Shown here: in pieces, positions 1-8,160 of the stretch
Layout of the letters: every line of letters begins with the position of its first letter
Numbering within the stretch: the stretch's first letter is position 1
From: Gemmatimonadota bacterium
GTDB lineage: Bacteria > Gemmatimonadota > Gemmatimonadetes > Longimicrobiales > Gaopeijiaceae
Reading direction: 5' to 3'
Length of the DNA stretch: 34,552 nucleotides
NCBI GenBank assembly: GCA_003248075.1
Contig: QJYK01000091.1
Coordinates: forward strand, 1-34,552
Made by a program: the position numbers and the translations under genes
The notes under the pieces: model-generated
Told to the model about the DNA's origin: nothing
Seen by the model: the letters and a program-made list of their open reading frames with translations, nothing else
The model's database searches: none

Positions 1-13
1 CTTCCGGACCGGA

Positions 14-87
14 AGCGGGAGACGGGACTCGAACCCGCGACCCTCAGCTTGGAAGGCTGATGCTCTAGCCAACTGAGCTACTCCCGC
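14..87 (-). tRNA. tRNA-Gly (anticodon TCC)
   Basis: The minus strand folds into a complete cloverleaf: acceptor stem GCGGGAG pairing with CTCCCGC (15-21 with 81-87), a normal D arm, anticodon stem TCAGC/GCTGA with loop CTTCCAA (anticodon TCC), and a T loop with GGTTCGAGTCC. The discriminator base is T, as is usual for glycine tRNAs. CCA is not encoded. It is the last of three tRNA genes read right to left, 42 bases after tRNA-Tyr. Confidence 0.97.
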
Positions 88-129
88 GCTTTTCGCTCCC
101 CCGGCCCTTCCATCCGGTGGAAGCAGGAA

Positions 130-212
130 TGGTGGGGGGAGGATTCGAACCTCCGAAGGCATGAGCCAACAGATTTACAGTCTGTCCCGTTTGACCGCTT
201 CGGTACCCCACC
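130..212 (-). tRNA. tRNA-Tyr (anticodon GTA)
   Basis: Minus-strand class II tRNA of 83 bases with a long variable arm. The acceptor stem is GGTGGGG/CCCCACC (206-212 with 131-137), the anticodon stem ACAGA/TCTGT encloses loop CTGTAAA (anticodon GTA), and the T loop contains GGTTCGAATCC. The discriminator is A and CCA is not encoded. It lies between tRNA-Thr and tRNA-Gly in the same orientation. Confidence 0.97.
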
Positions 213-280
213 CGTGCGGGCACCCGAAGCTCGGACATCGGGGCCCCTCCTCGCGCCGAGCACCCCGTCGACGGAACGTG

Positions 281-312
281 GAAAAGAGCCGCCTCCGGTG
301 ACGGAAGGCGGC
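281..312 (-). terminator. Candidate intrinsic terminator between tRNA-Thr and tRNA-Tyr
   Basis: On the minus strand a G+C-rich hairpin (GCCGCC at 288-293 with GGCGGC at 307-312, plus TCCG/CGGA with one bulged base and a 4-base loop) is followed by TCTTTTC (287-281). This resembles a weak intrinsic terminator, but the U run is short and it lies inside an expected tRNA operon, so it may instead be a processing structure. Confidence 0.35.
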
Positions 313-424
313 CTTCTCGGAACGAGCTTAGAAAGCTAACCCGGGGATTGGACGCCATCAAGCCCAAAAAACCAAGGCGGGAGTGGGCCCTTCGGGCCTC
401 GCGGAGCAGGTCCGGGCGAACACA

Positions 425-497
425 AGCTGGCGAAGGGACTCGAACCCCCAACCTGCTGCTTACAAGGCAGCTGCTCTACCAATTGAGCTACGCCAGC
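425..497 (-). tRNA. tRNA-Thr (anticodon TGT)
   Basis: Complete minus-strand cloverleaf: acceptor stem GCTGGCG/CGCCAGC (491-497 with 426-432), D arm with TAGCTCAATTGG, anticodon stem GCTGC/GCAGC with loop CTTGTAA (anticodon TGT), T loop with GGTTCGAGTCC, discriminator T. CCA is not encoded. It is the first of the Thr-Tyr-Gly set and lies 60 bases after the cysS stop codon on the same strand. Confidence 0.97.
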
Positions 498-513
498 GAT
501 CGCTCCAAGCTAA

Positions 514-550
514 GCGCGGCCGGCGGGGCCCGGAACCGCTCCGGCCGCGT
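514..550 (-). other. Stem-loop just downstream of cysS
   Basis: GCGGCCGG (516-523) is exactly complementary to CCGGCCGC (541-548), making a strong hairpin 10 bases after the cysS stop on the minus strand. No T run follows, so a factor-independent terminator is not demonstrated. It could stabilise the cysS mRNA 3' end or separate it from the tRNA transcript. Confidence 0.35.
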
Positions 551-557
551 CGCCGCG

Positions 558-1991
558 CTATCTCACGACCTTCCAGCGCGTACCGTCCGGGCCATCCTCG
601 AGAACGATGCCCTGCTCGGCCAACTCGTCACGGATCGCGTCGGCAGCGGCGAAATCCCTTTGCCTCTTGGCTTCGGCCCTCGCCCGAATCCGTTCCTCGA
701 CGTGGGCGGCCAGCTCGTCCCCGATGGCCCGGGAGGCCCGGGCGACCTCCAACAGGCCGAGGACCGCGTCGACCGAGCCGAGCGCGCCCAGAGCCGCGTC
801 GCGATCCCCGGCGCGGACCGTCGGGCGTCCGTCCAGCGCGCCGTTGACCCGATTCACGAAGGTGAACAGGGCGGCGAGGGCATCCGCGGAGTTGAAGTCG
901 TCGTCCATGGCGACCCGGAACTCCTCGAGCAGATCGTCGGCCAAGGTCGGCAGATCGGTCCGGGCGGCTTCCGCGTCGGTCGAGAGCGCGTCGAGCCGTG
1001 ACTCGAAGTCCACGAGCCGCTGGATCGCGTTCTTGGACGCCTCGAGTCCCTCGAGCGTGAAGTTGAGCTCCTTGCGGTACTGTGCGCTGATGAGCTGATG
1101 TCGGATGGAAGCCGGGTCGAAGCCCTGGTCCACCAGCTCACGCACGGTGAAGAAGTTCCCGAGCGACTTGGACATCTTGCGCCCGTCGACCAGCAGGTGC
1201 TTCACGTGGAGCCAGTAGTGCACGAACGGCTCGCCGGTCGCCGCCTCGGATTGGGCGATCTCGTTCTCGTGGTGGGGAAAGACCAGGTCCTCGCCACCCA
1301 GATGGAGATCGATCGTGTCGGCGAGCTCGGTGGTGCTCATCACCGAGCATTCGAGGTGCCATCCCGGCCGACCCCGGCCCCAGGGCGCATCCCAAGCGGC
1401 CCCGGCCCGTTCGTCCTCGTCGGTGGCCGCCTTCCACAAGGCGAAGTCCCGGGCATCCTCCTTCTCGTATTCGTCCTGGGCGACCCTTGCCCCCGCGCGC
1501 AGTGTCGAGAGGTCGATGCCCTTGAGGCGGCCGTACTCCGCGAAGCGAGCGATCGAGTAGTAGACGGCGCCATCCTCGGCGACGTACGCGTGCCCCGAGT
1601 CCAGGAGGCGAGTGATGAACTCGACCATGCGATCCACATACTCGGTCGCCCGTGGGTAGGCATCCACCGGTCGGATCCCGAGCGCGCCGGAGTCTGCGAG
1701 GAACAGCTCCGCGAACCGGCCCGTGTGCTCCGCGATGCCGACGCCTTCCGCGACCGCCCCGCGGATCGTCCGGTCGTCCACATCGGTGAGGTTGACCACG
1801 AACCGGACCTCGTACCCCGACCACTCCAGGTAACGGTGTACGAGGTCGTAGAAGAGGAACGCGCGGAAGTTGCCGATGTGGGCGTGATCGTAGACCGTGG
1901 GGCCGCACCCGTACACGAGAACCCGGCCGGGCTCGAGGGGCTCGAACGTCTCCATCGAGCGCGACATCGTGTTGCGGAGCTTGAGGGCCAT
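558..1991 (-). CDS. cysS: Cysteinyl-tRNA synthetase
   Basis: Class I aminoacyl-tRNA synthetase (477 aa) charging tRNA-Cys in the cytosol. The sequence shows the HIGH-type motif HIGN at residues 38-41, KMSKS at 272-276, and the family zinc ligands Cys29, Cys215, His240 and Glu244 (GCGPTVYD, WHLECS, HHENE). Length and the C-terminal helical domain are typical of bacterial CysRS. I chose ATG at 1991 because the protein then begins MALKLRNTMSR, the usual CysRS N terminus. An in-frame TTG at 2018 would add nine residues and form a TTGA overlap with the pyrF stop, an arrangement used by other gene pairs in this window, so it remains possible. It is the last protein gene of a minus-strand train running from 8130. 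The family is certain; only the start is open. Confidence 0.97.
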   Translation of the reverse strand: MALKLRNTMSRSMETFEPLEPGRVLVYGCGPTVYDHAHIGNFRAFLFYDLVHRYLEWSGYEVRFVVNLTDVDDRTIRGAVAEGVGIAEHTGRFAELFLADSGALGIRPVDAYPRATEYVDRMVEFITRLLDSGHAYVAEDGAVYYSIARFAEYGRLKGIDLSTLRAGARVAQDEYEKEDARDFALWKAATDEDERAGAAWDAPWGRGRPGWHLECSVMSTTELADTIDLHLGGEDLVFPHHENEIAQSEAATGEPFVHYWLHVKHLLVDGRKMSKSLGNFFTVRELVDQGFDPASIRHQLISAQYRKELNFTLEGLEASKNAIQRLVDFESRLDALSTDAEAARTDLPTLADDLLEEFRVAMDDDFNSADALAALFTFVNRVNGALDGRPTVRAGDRDAALGALGSVDAVLGLLEVARASRAIGDELAAHVEERIRARAEAKRQRDFAAADAIRDELAEQGIVLEDGPDGTRWKVVR

Positions 1992-2014
1992 TCGATCCGT
2001 CGCTGTCCTCGGGT

Positions 2015-2713
2015 TCAAGTCGCCTGGGCCGAGGAGATCTCGGCCAGGAGCGCGGCCAGCGCCGCGGGGGGATCCGACGCCCGCGTCACAGGCCGACCCA
2101 CGACCAGATAGTCCGAGCCCGCCGCAACGGCATCGGCGGGAGTGGCTACCCGGGTCTGGTCGTCACGATCCGCCCCGGAGGGACGGATACCGGGAGTGAC
2201 GATCAGGAAATCCTCCGGGACCGTTCGACGCAGCCAGGACGTTTCCAGGGCGGACGAGACGACACCGTCGAGCCCGGACTCGACGGAGAGCTTCGCCAGG
2301 CGGGCCACCTCGTCCCGAATGGAGCGGATCTCCCGCCCCCAGACCTCCTCGACCTCTGCTCCGGAGAGCGAGGTGAGGACCGTCACGCCCAGCAGTCGCA
2401 CGCGCCCGTCGGCGGCCTCTCGCGCAGCCCGGAGCATGGACGCTCCCCCCGACGCATGAACCGTCAACAGCTCCACGTCGAGGGAAACCGCCGCCTGAAC
2501 GGCCCTCGCGACCGTGTTCGGAATGTCGTGGAGCTTCAGGTCGAGAAACACGCGCTTGCCCCGTTGGCGCAGGCTTCGCACGACGTCGGGGCCGGCGCTG
2601 GAGAACAGCTCGAGGCCGACCTTGTAGAAATCCGCTGTTTCACCCAGGAGGTCGACCAGCTCCAAGGCCTCATCCCCGGACGGGAAGTCGAGGGGCAGGA
2701 TCACGCCGGCCAT
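2015..2713 (-). CDS. pyrF: Orotidine 5'-phosphate decarboxylase
   Basis: Decarboxylates OMP to UMP, the last step of de novo pyrimidine synthesis (232 aa, cytosolic TIM barrel). The catalytic Lys-Asp-Lys-Asp array is visible: Asp9 (LPLDFP), Lys31 (YKVG), Asp58, Lys60 and Asp63 (LDLKLHDIPN), plus the phosphate-loop motif TPGIRP near the C terminus. The ATG at 2713 gives the normal N terminus MAGVILPLDF; it overlaps the pyrD stop by one base (TGATG), so pyrD and pyrF are almost certainly translated from one mRNA. This fits their consecutive roles in the pathway (dihydroorotate to orotate, then OMP to UMP; the intervening PyrE is not in the window). Confidence 0.97.
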   Translation of the reverse strand: MAGVILPLDFPSGDEALELVDLLGETADFYKVGLELFSSAGPDVVRSLRQRGKRVFLDLKLHDIPNTVARAVQAAVSLDVELLTVHASGGASMLRAAREAADGRVRLLGVTVLTSLSGAEVEEVWGREIRSIRDEVARLAKLSVESGLDGVVSSALETSWLRRTVPEDFLIVTPGIRPSGADRDDQTRVATPADAVAAGSDYLVVGRPVTRASDPPAALAALLAEISSAQAT

Positions 2714-3633
2714 CAGGTCCTCCGCTCGAACGGAACCAGGTCGGTCCAGCGCGTCACCCCCTGTCGTCGGCCCCAACGCCGGAGCTCCTCCGCAATGGCG
2801 ATCCCGGCGCGCGGATCGGCGAACGAGGCCGTTCCGACCTGGACGAGCGATGCTCCGGCCCGAGCATAGGACACCGCATCCGCCGCGGCCAGGACGCCGC
2901 CGGCTCCGACCAGGGGAAGCGAGGTCGCACCGCGCGCCGCATGCACCGCGAGCACGCCCACCGGCAACAGAGCAGGCCCGCTCATGCCCCCTGGCCCCGC
3001 TCCGAGCACGGGATCGCCATCCAGGTCACCGAGCAGCAGCGCCGGCAGGGTATTGACCAGGGTCAACCCGTCCGCCCCCGCTTCCTCCGCGATTCTGGCC
3101 GTCGTGGCGAGCGACGGATCGTTCGGTGCCAGCTTCGCCAGGAGCGGGCGCTCGGTTCGCGCCCTGCACCCGGACACGATCGCCCGCACCGCCTCCGGGT
3201 CCAGCGCGAACGGGGGTCCTCCCCTCCGGAGGTCGTTCGGGCAGGACAAGTTCACTTCGAACCCCACGAACCCGTCGGCAGCGTCCAGTCCCTCGACCAA
3301 CCGGTGGTACTCCTCGACATGATGACCTGCGATGCTCACGAAGACCCGCGCACGCCGAACATTGTCCCGGATCCAGGGAAGACGGTCCCTCCGGGTCTCC
3401 TCCATGCCCGGGTTGGCCAGGCCGACGGAGTTGACCATTCCCGCGCGGAACTCCGCGACCCGCGGCGCGGGGTTGCCTTTCCGCGCCTCCAGCGTGACCG
3501 ACTTGGTGACGAAGCCCCCCAACGCGTCCAGATCCAGCACGTCGACCAGCTCTCGCCCGAAGCCGCACGTGCCCGCCGCAAGCACCACCGGGTTCTGGAA
3601 GACCGTTCCGAAGAGCTCGATGTCCAGTCTCAA
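2713..3633 (-). CDS. pyrD: Dihydroorotate dehydrogenase, class 1 (PyrDB-like)
   Basis: Oxidises dihydroorotate to orotate with bound FMN (306 aa). The class 1 catalytic base is a cysteine, seen as Cys131 in VNLSCPND; class 2 membrane enzymes have Ser there and an N-terminal membrane helix, absent here. VTKSVTLEARKGNP and the MVNSVGLANPG substrate/FMN loops resemble the NAD-linked class 1B. The start is a TTG at 3633 that overlaps the upstream TGA as TTGA; the protein then begins MRLDIELFGTVFQNP, the usual N terminus, and no ATG is well placed. A class 1B enzyme normally needs the iron-sulfur/FAD subunit PyrK; none is in this operon, so PyrK must be elsewhere or the enzyme uses another acceptor. 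Confidence 0.95.
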   Translation of the reverse strand: MRLDIELFGTVFQNPVVLAAGTCGFGRELVDVLDLDALGGFVTKSVTLEARKGNPAPRVAEFRAGMVNSVGLANPGMEETRRDRLPWIRDNVRRARVFVSIAGHHVEEYHRLVEGLDAADGFVGFEVNLSCPNDLRRGGPPFALDPEAVRAIVSGCRARTERPLLAKLAPNDPSLATTARIAEEAGADGLTLVNTLPALLLGDLDGDPVLGAGPGGMSGPALLPVGVLAVHAARGATSLPLVGAGGVLAAADAVSYARAGASLVQVGTASFADPRAGIAIAEELRRWGRRQGVTRWTDLVPFERRT

Positions 3634-4964
3634 TGCGCCCTGATCTCCAGGAGCCGGAGGGCGAGCCCTTCCTCGAGCTCCTCGAGCCCGGGAGCCGGCT
3701 CACCTCGGGCGGCCAGAACGTAAGGGCTGGGAAGCGGTTGCTCCAGCCGACTCCGCAGCCAGCTCCGACCGACCTCGTCCTCGGTGAGCGAGAGGGCGGC
3801 GAGCAGGGCCTTCGGCGCCCACGGGTCGGACGGGACTGCATCCGCATAGGCCAGGAAGAAGCCCCGCGCAAGCACGCGAGATCCGAGTCGATCGCGGGCG
3901 ATCTCGGCCGCCGCGAACCACGCGATGGGCTCGGAAAGGCCGAGCTCGGCCAACCCCTGCATCTCCGCGACGTCGGCGATGAGCAGGCCCGCCGCCTCGT
4001 TACCGGAGGCGGGAAGGAGCGTGGCCAGCGCGGATCGGGCGTCGTCGAGGTCCGCGGCAACCGCGAGCTGCCGCCTGGCCACGGCGACCCGGGCGGACAC
4101 CGCGGCGGGTCCGCGGCCCGAGGAAAGGCGACGGAGCTCGGTGTCCGCGGACGCCGTGTCCCCGGCCACGAGCCGCAGCTCTGCCTGGATCAGCCGCATC
4201 CGGTCGCGGGGTCTCGGGGCCCAAGCGGCCGAATCGAGCCCGGACAGCAGCTCGACTCCGAAGGCTTCGCCCCACCTGGTGGCGGCCTGGGCGACCATTC
4301 CGGAGACGCTGTCGACCACCTCACCGCCGTCGGCGCGGGCCAGCAGCGCGCCCACGCCCGTGCGCACGCGCGCTGGCTCGCCGAGCGAGATCCCGGACCG
4401 AACCGTCTCGAGCTGCGCGGAGAGGCCAACGTCCGCGTCCAGCGCCTCGGCCTCCTCGAGATCCCGCCACCCGCGAAGCGGGTCCCCCCGCTGCAACCGC
4501 GCTCGGCCCCGCCACAGATGCGCCTCGGCGAGAGCCGCACCTCCGCCGAGGCCCTCGACGGCCCGGTCGAGGAGGGGGATCGCGCCGTCGACGTCACCGG
4601 CCTCCACGAGTGCCGCACCCAGGAAGAGCTCCGCGCGACGAGCCAGCTCGGTCTCGGGGGTCGCCCGGGCCAAGGCCTCCTCCAGCGCGGCGCGCGCAGC
4701 CCGGAGATCCCCCAGGCGCAAATGCGCGGTGCCGATCAGGAGCAGCGCTTGCCCGGCCCAGTCTCCGTCGGGGGCTTCTCGGTATCCCCCCGACGCCTTG
4801 CGGATGACCTCTCGGTAACGCACGTCGGCAAGGGAGTCCCTTCCGGTCCGGTCGAGCGCCTCACCTTCCTGCAGAAGGCGCTCGGCATTGTAGATGGCGT
4901 TGTAGTAGACGCAACCCGAGAGGAGAGCCACGACGCCGCACGCGACGGCGCCGCGATCGCTCAC
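3630..4964 (-). CDS. TPR-type lipoprotein of unknown function
   Basis: A 444-residue predicted lipoprotein. Residues 1-17 form a short hydrophobic signal ending in LLSG with lipobox Cys18, followed by CVYYNAIYNAERLLQEGE, a Cys-Tyr-Tyr-Asn start I associate with TPR lipoproteins of the Gemmatimonadota and neighbouring phyla. Ala/Leu/Arg-rich helix pairs such as AGQALLLIGTAHLRLGDLRAARAALEEAL indicate tetratricopeptide repeats across most of the chain, implying a protein scaffold in the periplasm. It starts at GTG 4964, overlapping the amidase stop as GTGA, and its stop overlaps pyrD. Lying directly after a peptidoglycan amidase, it may act in envelope assembly (BamD-like or cell-division TPR proteins are comparisons, not assignments). 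Confidence 0.85.
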   Translation of the reverse strand: MSDRGAVACGVVALLSGCVYYNAIYNAERLLQEGEALDRTGRDSLADVRYREVIRKASGGYREAPDGDWAGQALLLIGTAHLRLGDLRAARAALEEALARATPETELARRAELFLGAALVEAGDVDGAIPLLDRAVEGLGGGAALAEAHLWRGRARLQRGDPLRGWRDLEEAEALDADVGLSAQLETVRSGISLGEPARVRTGVGALLARADGGEVVDSVSGMVAQAATRWGEAFGVELLSGLDSAAWAPRPRDRMRLIQAELRLVAGDTASADTELRRLSSGRGPAAVSARVAVARRQLAVAADLDDARSALATLLPASGNEAAGLLIADVAEMQGLAELGLSEPIAWFAAAEIARDRLGSRVLARGFFLAYADAVPSDPWAPKALLAALSLTEDEVGRSWLRSRLEQPLPSPYVLAARGEPAPGLEELEEGLALRLLEIRAH

Positions 4965-6142
4965 AAGCCCGCTCCCCCCCCATCCCCGGTGCCGTTGCCC
5001 GGCGGGTAGCGCTCGAAGAAGCGTCGGATCCCCCTTGCGATCGCCACGGCCGCCCCCTCCTGGAAGTCCGCCGTACCCAGGAGCGGCGCTTCGTCGGGGT
5101 TGGAGACGAACCCGATCTCCACGAGCACGCCCGGCATGGGAACGTTGGTGAGCACGGCCAACGGCGCCTGTTTCACTCCGCGGTCCGGTCCGGGATGGAA
5201 GCCGGAGATCTCCTCCTGTACCATCACCGCCAGGAGCGAGGACCAGTGAGTATGATCGAGATTGGCGAGCTCCCGTAGGATGGCGTCGAGCTGATCGTCC
5301 GCCGCGGGCCCCGCCTCGACCCGAAGGGGCGCGTTCTCGATGGCTGCCACCCGCCGCTCGTCGTCGGTGCGGGCGTCCGAGAGGAAATAGGTCTCGAAGC
5401 CGCGGGCATCGCGTCGGTTCGGCATCGAGTTTGCGTGGATCGAGACGAAGACGCCCACTCGATCTCCCTTCAGCTTCGTGGCGGCGGGCCCGCGGTCCCA
5501 GAGCGGGATGAAGGTGTCGTCGTCGCGGAGCAGGTACACCTCGAGCCCCTCCACCGACTCCAGCTCGGCGGAAAGCTCCTTGGCGATGCCGAGGGCCACG
5601 TTCTTCTCACGCACGTTGCCCGGGCCGATCGCTCCCGGATCGTTTCCGCCGTGCCCCGCGTCGATCACGACCACGCGTGCGCGGCTGTCGGCGCTGGGCT
5701 CCGACCACGCCGTCCCAGGGGGTGCCACACGCAGCGTTCCCGTGCTTCTGTCGAAGCTGTACACCCGAGGCAACCGGTTGGGGAAGAAGTCTGTGACCAG
5801 CTGAACCGGGACCCACAGCCTTCCGTGGTCCTCATAGGGTGCGTCGAAGAGCTGGAGAACCTGTTCCCCCCATGTGAAATAGGGCGTCCCAGCCTGCACG
5901 CGGACCCGCGCGCCACCAGGACCCAGGAGGGTCGTCCCGGCTGCCGTCTCCTCCAGCTGCCATCCGATCCTGCGGACCTCGGTGACCGGCAGGGAGGCAA
6001 AGCCGCGATCATCGGAGAGGCCGATGAGGAGCTCGGCCACACCGGGGGCGTGGACTTTGAGCTCGGATCTGGACTGGGCCGCCGCGAGCATCGGGGCGAC
6101 CACGATGGCGAGCGCACACGCCCTCAGGACCCCGCGCCTCAT
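4961..6142 (-). CDS. Exported N-acetylmuramoyl-L-alanine amidase (Amidase_3)
   Basis: Zinc amidase cleaving the bond between MurNAc and the stem peptide of peptidoglycan (393 aa). Residues 1-22 are a signal peptide ending AAA before QS. Residues 25-145 form an N-terminal domain resembling the copper-amine-oxidase-N/AMIN type (WVPVQLVTDFFPN), likely for wall targeting. The Amidase_3 domain spans about 155-385 with zinc ligands His164 (DAGHGG), Glu179 (REKN) and His236 (SIHAN), and catalytic Glu342 (VEIGF). An insert at about 265-300 between the second His and the catalytic Glu resembles the regulatory region of AmiA/B/C enzymes. The ATG at 6142 overlaps the smpB stop (ATGA). Probable role: daughter-cell separation. 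Confidence 0.93.
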   Translation of the reverse strand: MRRGVLRACALAIVVAPMLAAAQSRSELKVHAPGVAELLIGLSDDRGFASLPVTEVRRIGWQLEETAAGTTLLGPGGARVRVQAGTPYFTWGEQVLQLFDAPYEDHGRLWVPVQLVTDFFPNRLPRVYSFDRSTGTLRVAPPGTAWSEPSADSRARVVVIDAGHGGNDPGAIGPGNVREKNVALGIAKELSAELESVEGLEVYLLRDDDTFIPLWDRGPAATKLKGDRVGVFVSIHANSMPNRRDARGFETYFLSDARTDDERRVAAIENAPLRVEAGPAADDQLDAILRELANLDHTHWSSLLAVMVQEEISGFHPGPDRGVKQAPLAVLTNVPMPGVLVEIGFVSNPDEAPLLGTADFQEGAAVAIARGIRRFFERYPPGNGTGDGGGAGL

Positions 6143-6603
6143 CGTGCCACCTGCACGGCCCGGCGTGCCTCACGCTCCTGGGTCTTCCGTCGGAGCGCCT
6201 CGCGCTTGTCGTGGAGCTTCTTGCCCCTGGCTACGGCGATGCGGACCTTGGCATAGCCGCGCTCGAAGAAGATCTCCAGGGGAACGAGCGTGAGTCCCTT
6301 TTCCTCCACTTTCCCGACCAATCGACGGATCTCCTCCCGCTTCAGCAGCAGCTTCCGCGGACGCAGCGGGTCCTCGTTGAACCGGTTGGCCTGCTCGTAG
6401 GGGCTGATATGGAGGCTGTGGAGCCAGACCTCCCCGCCCTCGACGCGCGCGAACGAATCCTGGAAGGACACCTTGCCGTCCCGGATCGACTTCACCTCCG
6501 GGCCCTTGAGCGCCATGCCGGCATCGAGGGTGTCGAGGATCTCGTACTCGTGTCGCGCTTTCCGGTTGCGCGCGGCCACCTTGCGCCCGCCCTCGTCGCT
6601 CAC
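6139..6603 (-). CDS. smpB: SsrA-binding protein SmpB
   Basis: Small RNA-binding protein (154 aa) that delivers tmRNA to stalled ribosomes. Diagnostic stretches are ARNRKARHEYEI near the N terminus, GMALKGPEVKSIRDGKVSF, HISPYEQANRFNEDPLRPRKLL, and a basic C-terminal tail (KKLHDKREALRRKTQEREARR) that enters the mRNA channel. It starts with GTG at 6603, preceded by a clear GGAG ribosome-binding site (GAGGAGACCGATC), 13 bases after the L,D-transpeptidase stop. The tmRNA gene itself is not in the window. Confidence 0.97.
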   Translation of the reverse strand: MSDEGGRKVAARNRKARHEYEILDTLDAGMALKGPEVKSIRDGKVSFQDSFARVEGGEVWLHSLHISPYEQANRFNEDPLRPRKLLLKREEIRRLVGKVEEKGLTLVPLEIFFERGYAKVRIAVARGKKLHDKREALRRKTQEREARRAVQVAR

Positions 6604-6616
6604 GATCGGTCTCCTC

Positions 6617-7231
6617 TCAATAGATGAGCACCGGCGTACCCACGGTCACCATGTGCATGAGGGTCCTGGCCGCCTCGTTGGTCAGGCGGATGCACCCATG
6701 CGAGACCCGACGACGCTCCGGATCGGGATCGAGCAGGAGCGCGGGCTGATTGGTCCCGTGGATGGCAATGCCGTCTCCGAGGTAGATGGCCGTCGATCCC
6801 ATGATCCCCCGCATCATGCGGGCCGGGCTGTCCTGCGGCGGTATCGGCAGGCCCCTTTCGACATAGTGCCAGTCCGGGGCCTCCCACAGGGGGTCCTTTT
6901 CCATGCGCTGGACGCGGAACAGCCCCCGAGGGGTCGAGAATTTCCACCGGTGCTGTCCGGTGTCGAGCCTGAAGCCCGTCCCTGTCCCCGCCGGAGCGGA
7001 CCAGATCGCGCGGCGGCCCTCGAAGACGAAGACCCGGTTTTCGGCGAGGTGCACGACCACATACGGCCCGTCGGACTGGACCAGAGCCCGGTCCGCGACG
7101 AAGTCCCGCTCGGACACGTCGGCGCGGAAGGTGACCTCCCCCTGGCTCCCGGAGAAGATCTCCTGCGCGGCCGACGGCGGGCACGGGACCAACGCCCAGA
7201 CCGCGGGGACCAGGGCGAACCGGAGTGTCAA
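6617..7231 (-). CDS. Exported L,D-transpeptidase (YkuD domain)
   Basis: Secreted enzyme of 204 aa. Residues 1-22 form a signal peptide (MTLRFALVPAVWALVP, then PSAAQ). The YkuD domain occupies about 55-204 and carries the full active-site signature: His158 (HGTN), His178, Gly179, Cys180 (SHGCIRL). Such enzymes make 3-3 peptidoglycan cross-links or attach proteins to the wall; they are carbapenem-sensitive and penicillin-tolerant. I place the start at TTG 7231: it forms TTGA with the stop of the upstream YihY-type gene and gives a proper signal peptide, whereas the frame further upstream only shadows that gene. With the amidase two genes downstream it suggests a wall-remodelling group. Confidence 0.92.
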   Translation of the reverse strand: MTLRFALVPAVWALVPCPPSAAQEIFSGSQGEVTFRADVSERDFVADRALVQSDGPYVVVHLAENRVFVFEGRRAIWSAPAGTGTGFRLDTGQHRWKFSTPRGLFRVQRMEKDPLWEAPDWHYVERGLPIPPQDSPARMMRGIMGSTAIYLGDGIAIHGTNQPALLLDPDPERRRVSHGCIRLTNEAARTLMHMVTVGTPVLIY

Positions 7232-8130
7232 CCACCGCTCCGAAGCAGAATGCCGGCCTGCACGCTCCTCGCCTTGCGCATCGTATAAACCTGGGCGACC
7301 TCGCCGCCCAAGATAAACACTACCGCCTCGTAATAGATCCAGAAGAACAGGACAGCGACGGTGGCGAGGTTCCCCCAGGTCGTCGAGTAGTTGGCCACCT
7401 CGGTGACGTACCACGAGAACCCGTACTTGAGCGTTTCGTGGAGCACGGCGGAAAAGCTGGCGGCCACCACGGCCGTCCTCCAAGGGATTCGGCGAGCCGG
7501 CAGGTACCGATAGATCCCCAGGAACAGCGCCCAGATCGAGGCCAGCGAGATCACGAATCCCGTGGCCCGCTCGGCGATGCCCACGACCGCGTCCCCGAGC
7601 CCGAGGAGGCCCACCCCCAGGTCACGAGCCGCCTCCAGCGAGACCGTGACCCCGAGGTTGAGCGTCAGCAACGCCACACCGATCAGGACGACCTCCATGT
7701 CGAACAGCTTGCCACCGACGATCCCCCGATCCTGACCGATGTCGAAGATCTCCCGGAGTACGGTCCGGACCGTGCTCACCAGACGGGTCGACAGCCAGAC
7801 GAAGAACAGGGCACCCAGGGCCGTGAATCCCGTACGGTTCTCGAGGGCCGCCGTGACGATGCCGCTGACCAGGGCCGCGACGTCGAACCCGGTCCCGGGC
7901 GGCAGCACCCCCACGACCAGACCGACCGTGGCGCCCACGGGATCGGACACCTGGGCCGAAAGGACGTAGCCGGTCAGGCCGACGCCCAACAGCAGGAGCG
8001 GGAGCGCAGCGACAAGGAGATTGAACGCCACCGCGCCGGCCATGAAGAAGACCTCGTCTTCCTGGACCTTGTCCCAGAGGCGGTGGGTGAACTCCTTCGC
8101 CCGATAGCCCAGGCGGCCGGTCGGAGTCAC
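7228..8130 (-). CDS. YihY/BrkB family integral membrane protein
   Basis: A 300-residue inner-membrane protein with about six hydrophobic segments (roughly 28-55, 60-78, 98-112, 143-165, 185-210, 240-275). The family pattern is clear: an N-terminal FMAGAVAFNLLVAALPLLLL, and GNLATVAVLFFWIYYEAVVFILGGEVAQVY near the end. The family was once misnamed ribonuclease BN; its real function is uncertain (envelope integrity or transport proposed). The start is GTG 8130 with GGAG eight bases upstream. It heads the minus-strand train that includes the L,D-transpeptidase, with which it overlaps by four bases. Confidence 0.9.
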   Translation of the reverse strand: MTPTGRLGYRAKEFTHRLWDKVQEDEVFFMAGAVAFNLLVAALPLLLLGVGLTGYVLSAQVSDPVGATVGLVVGVLPPGTGFDVAALVSGIVTAALENRTGFTALGALFFVWLSTRLVSTVRTVLREIFDIGQDRGIVGGKLFDMEVVLIGVALLTLNLGVTVSLEAARDLGVGLLGLGDAVVGIAERATGFVISLASIWALFLGIYRYLPARRIPWRTAVVAASFSAVLHETLKYGFSWYVTEVANYSTTWGNLATVAVLFFWIYYEAVVFILGGEVAQVYTMRKARSVQAGILLRSGG

Positions 8131-8160
8131 GGTCCGGCTCCGTGGGCTCCCCCGAACGAC

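Noticed and set aside
1098-2111. Long plus-strand open frame opposite cysS, and many similar long frames opposite other genes
   Set aside because: Mirror frames are expected in G+C-rich DNA; their translations are Arg/Pro/Gly-rich without recognisable domains, while the opposite strand encodes a clear family.
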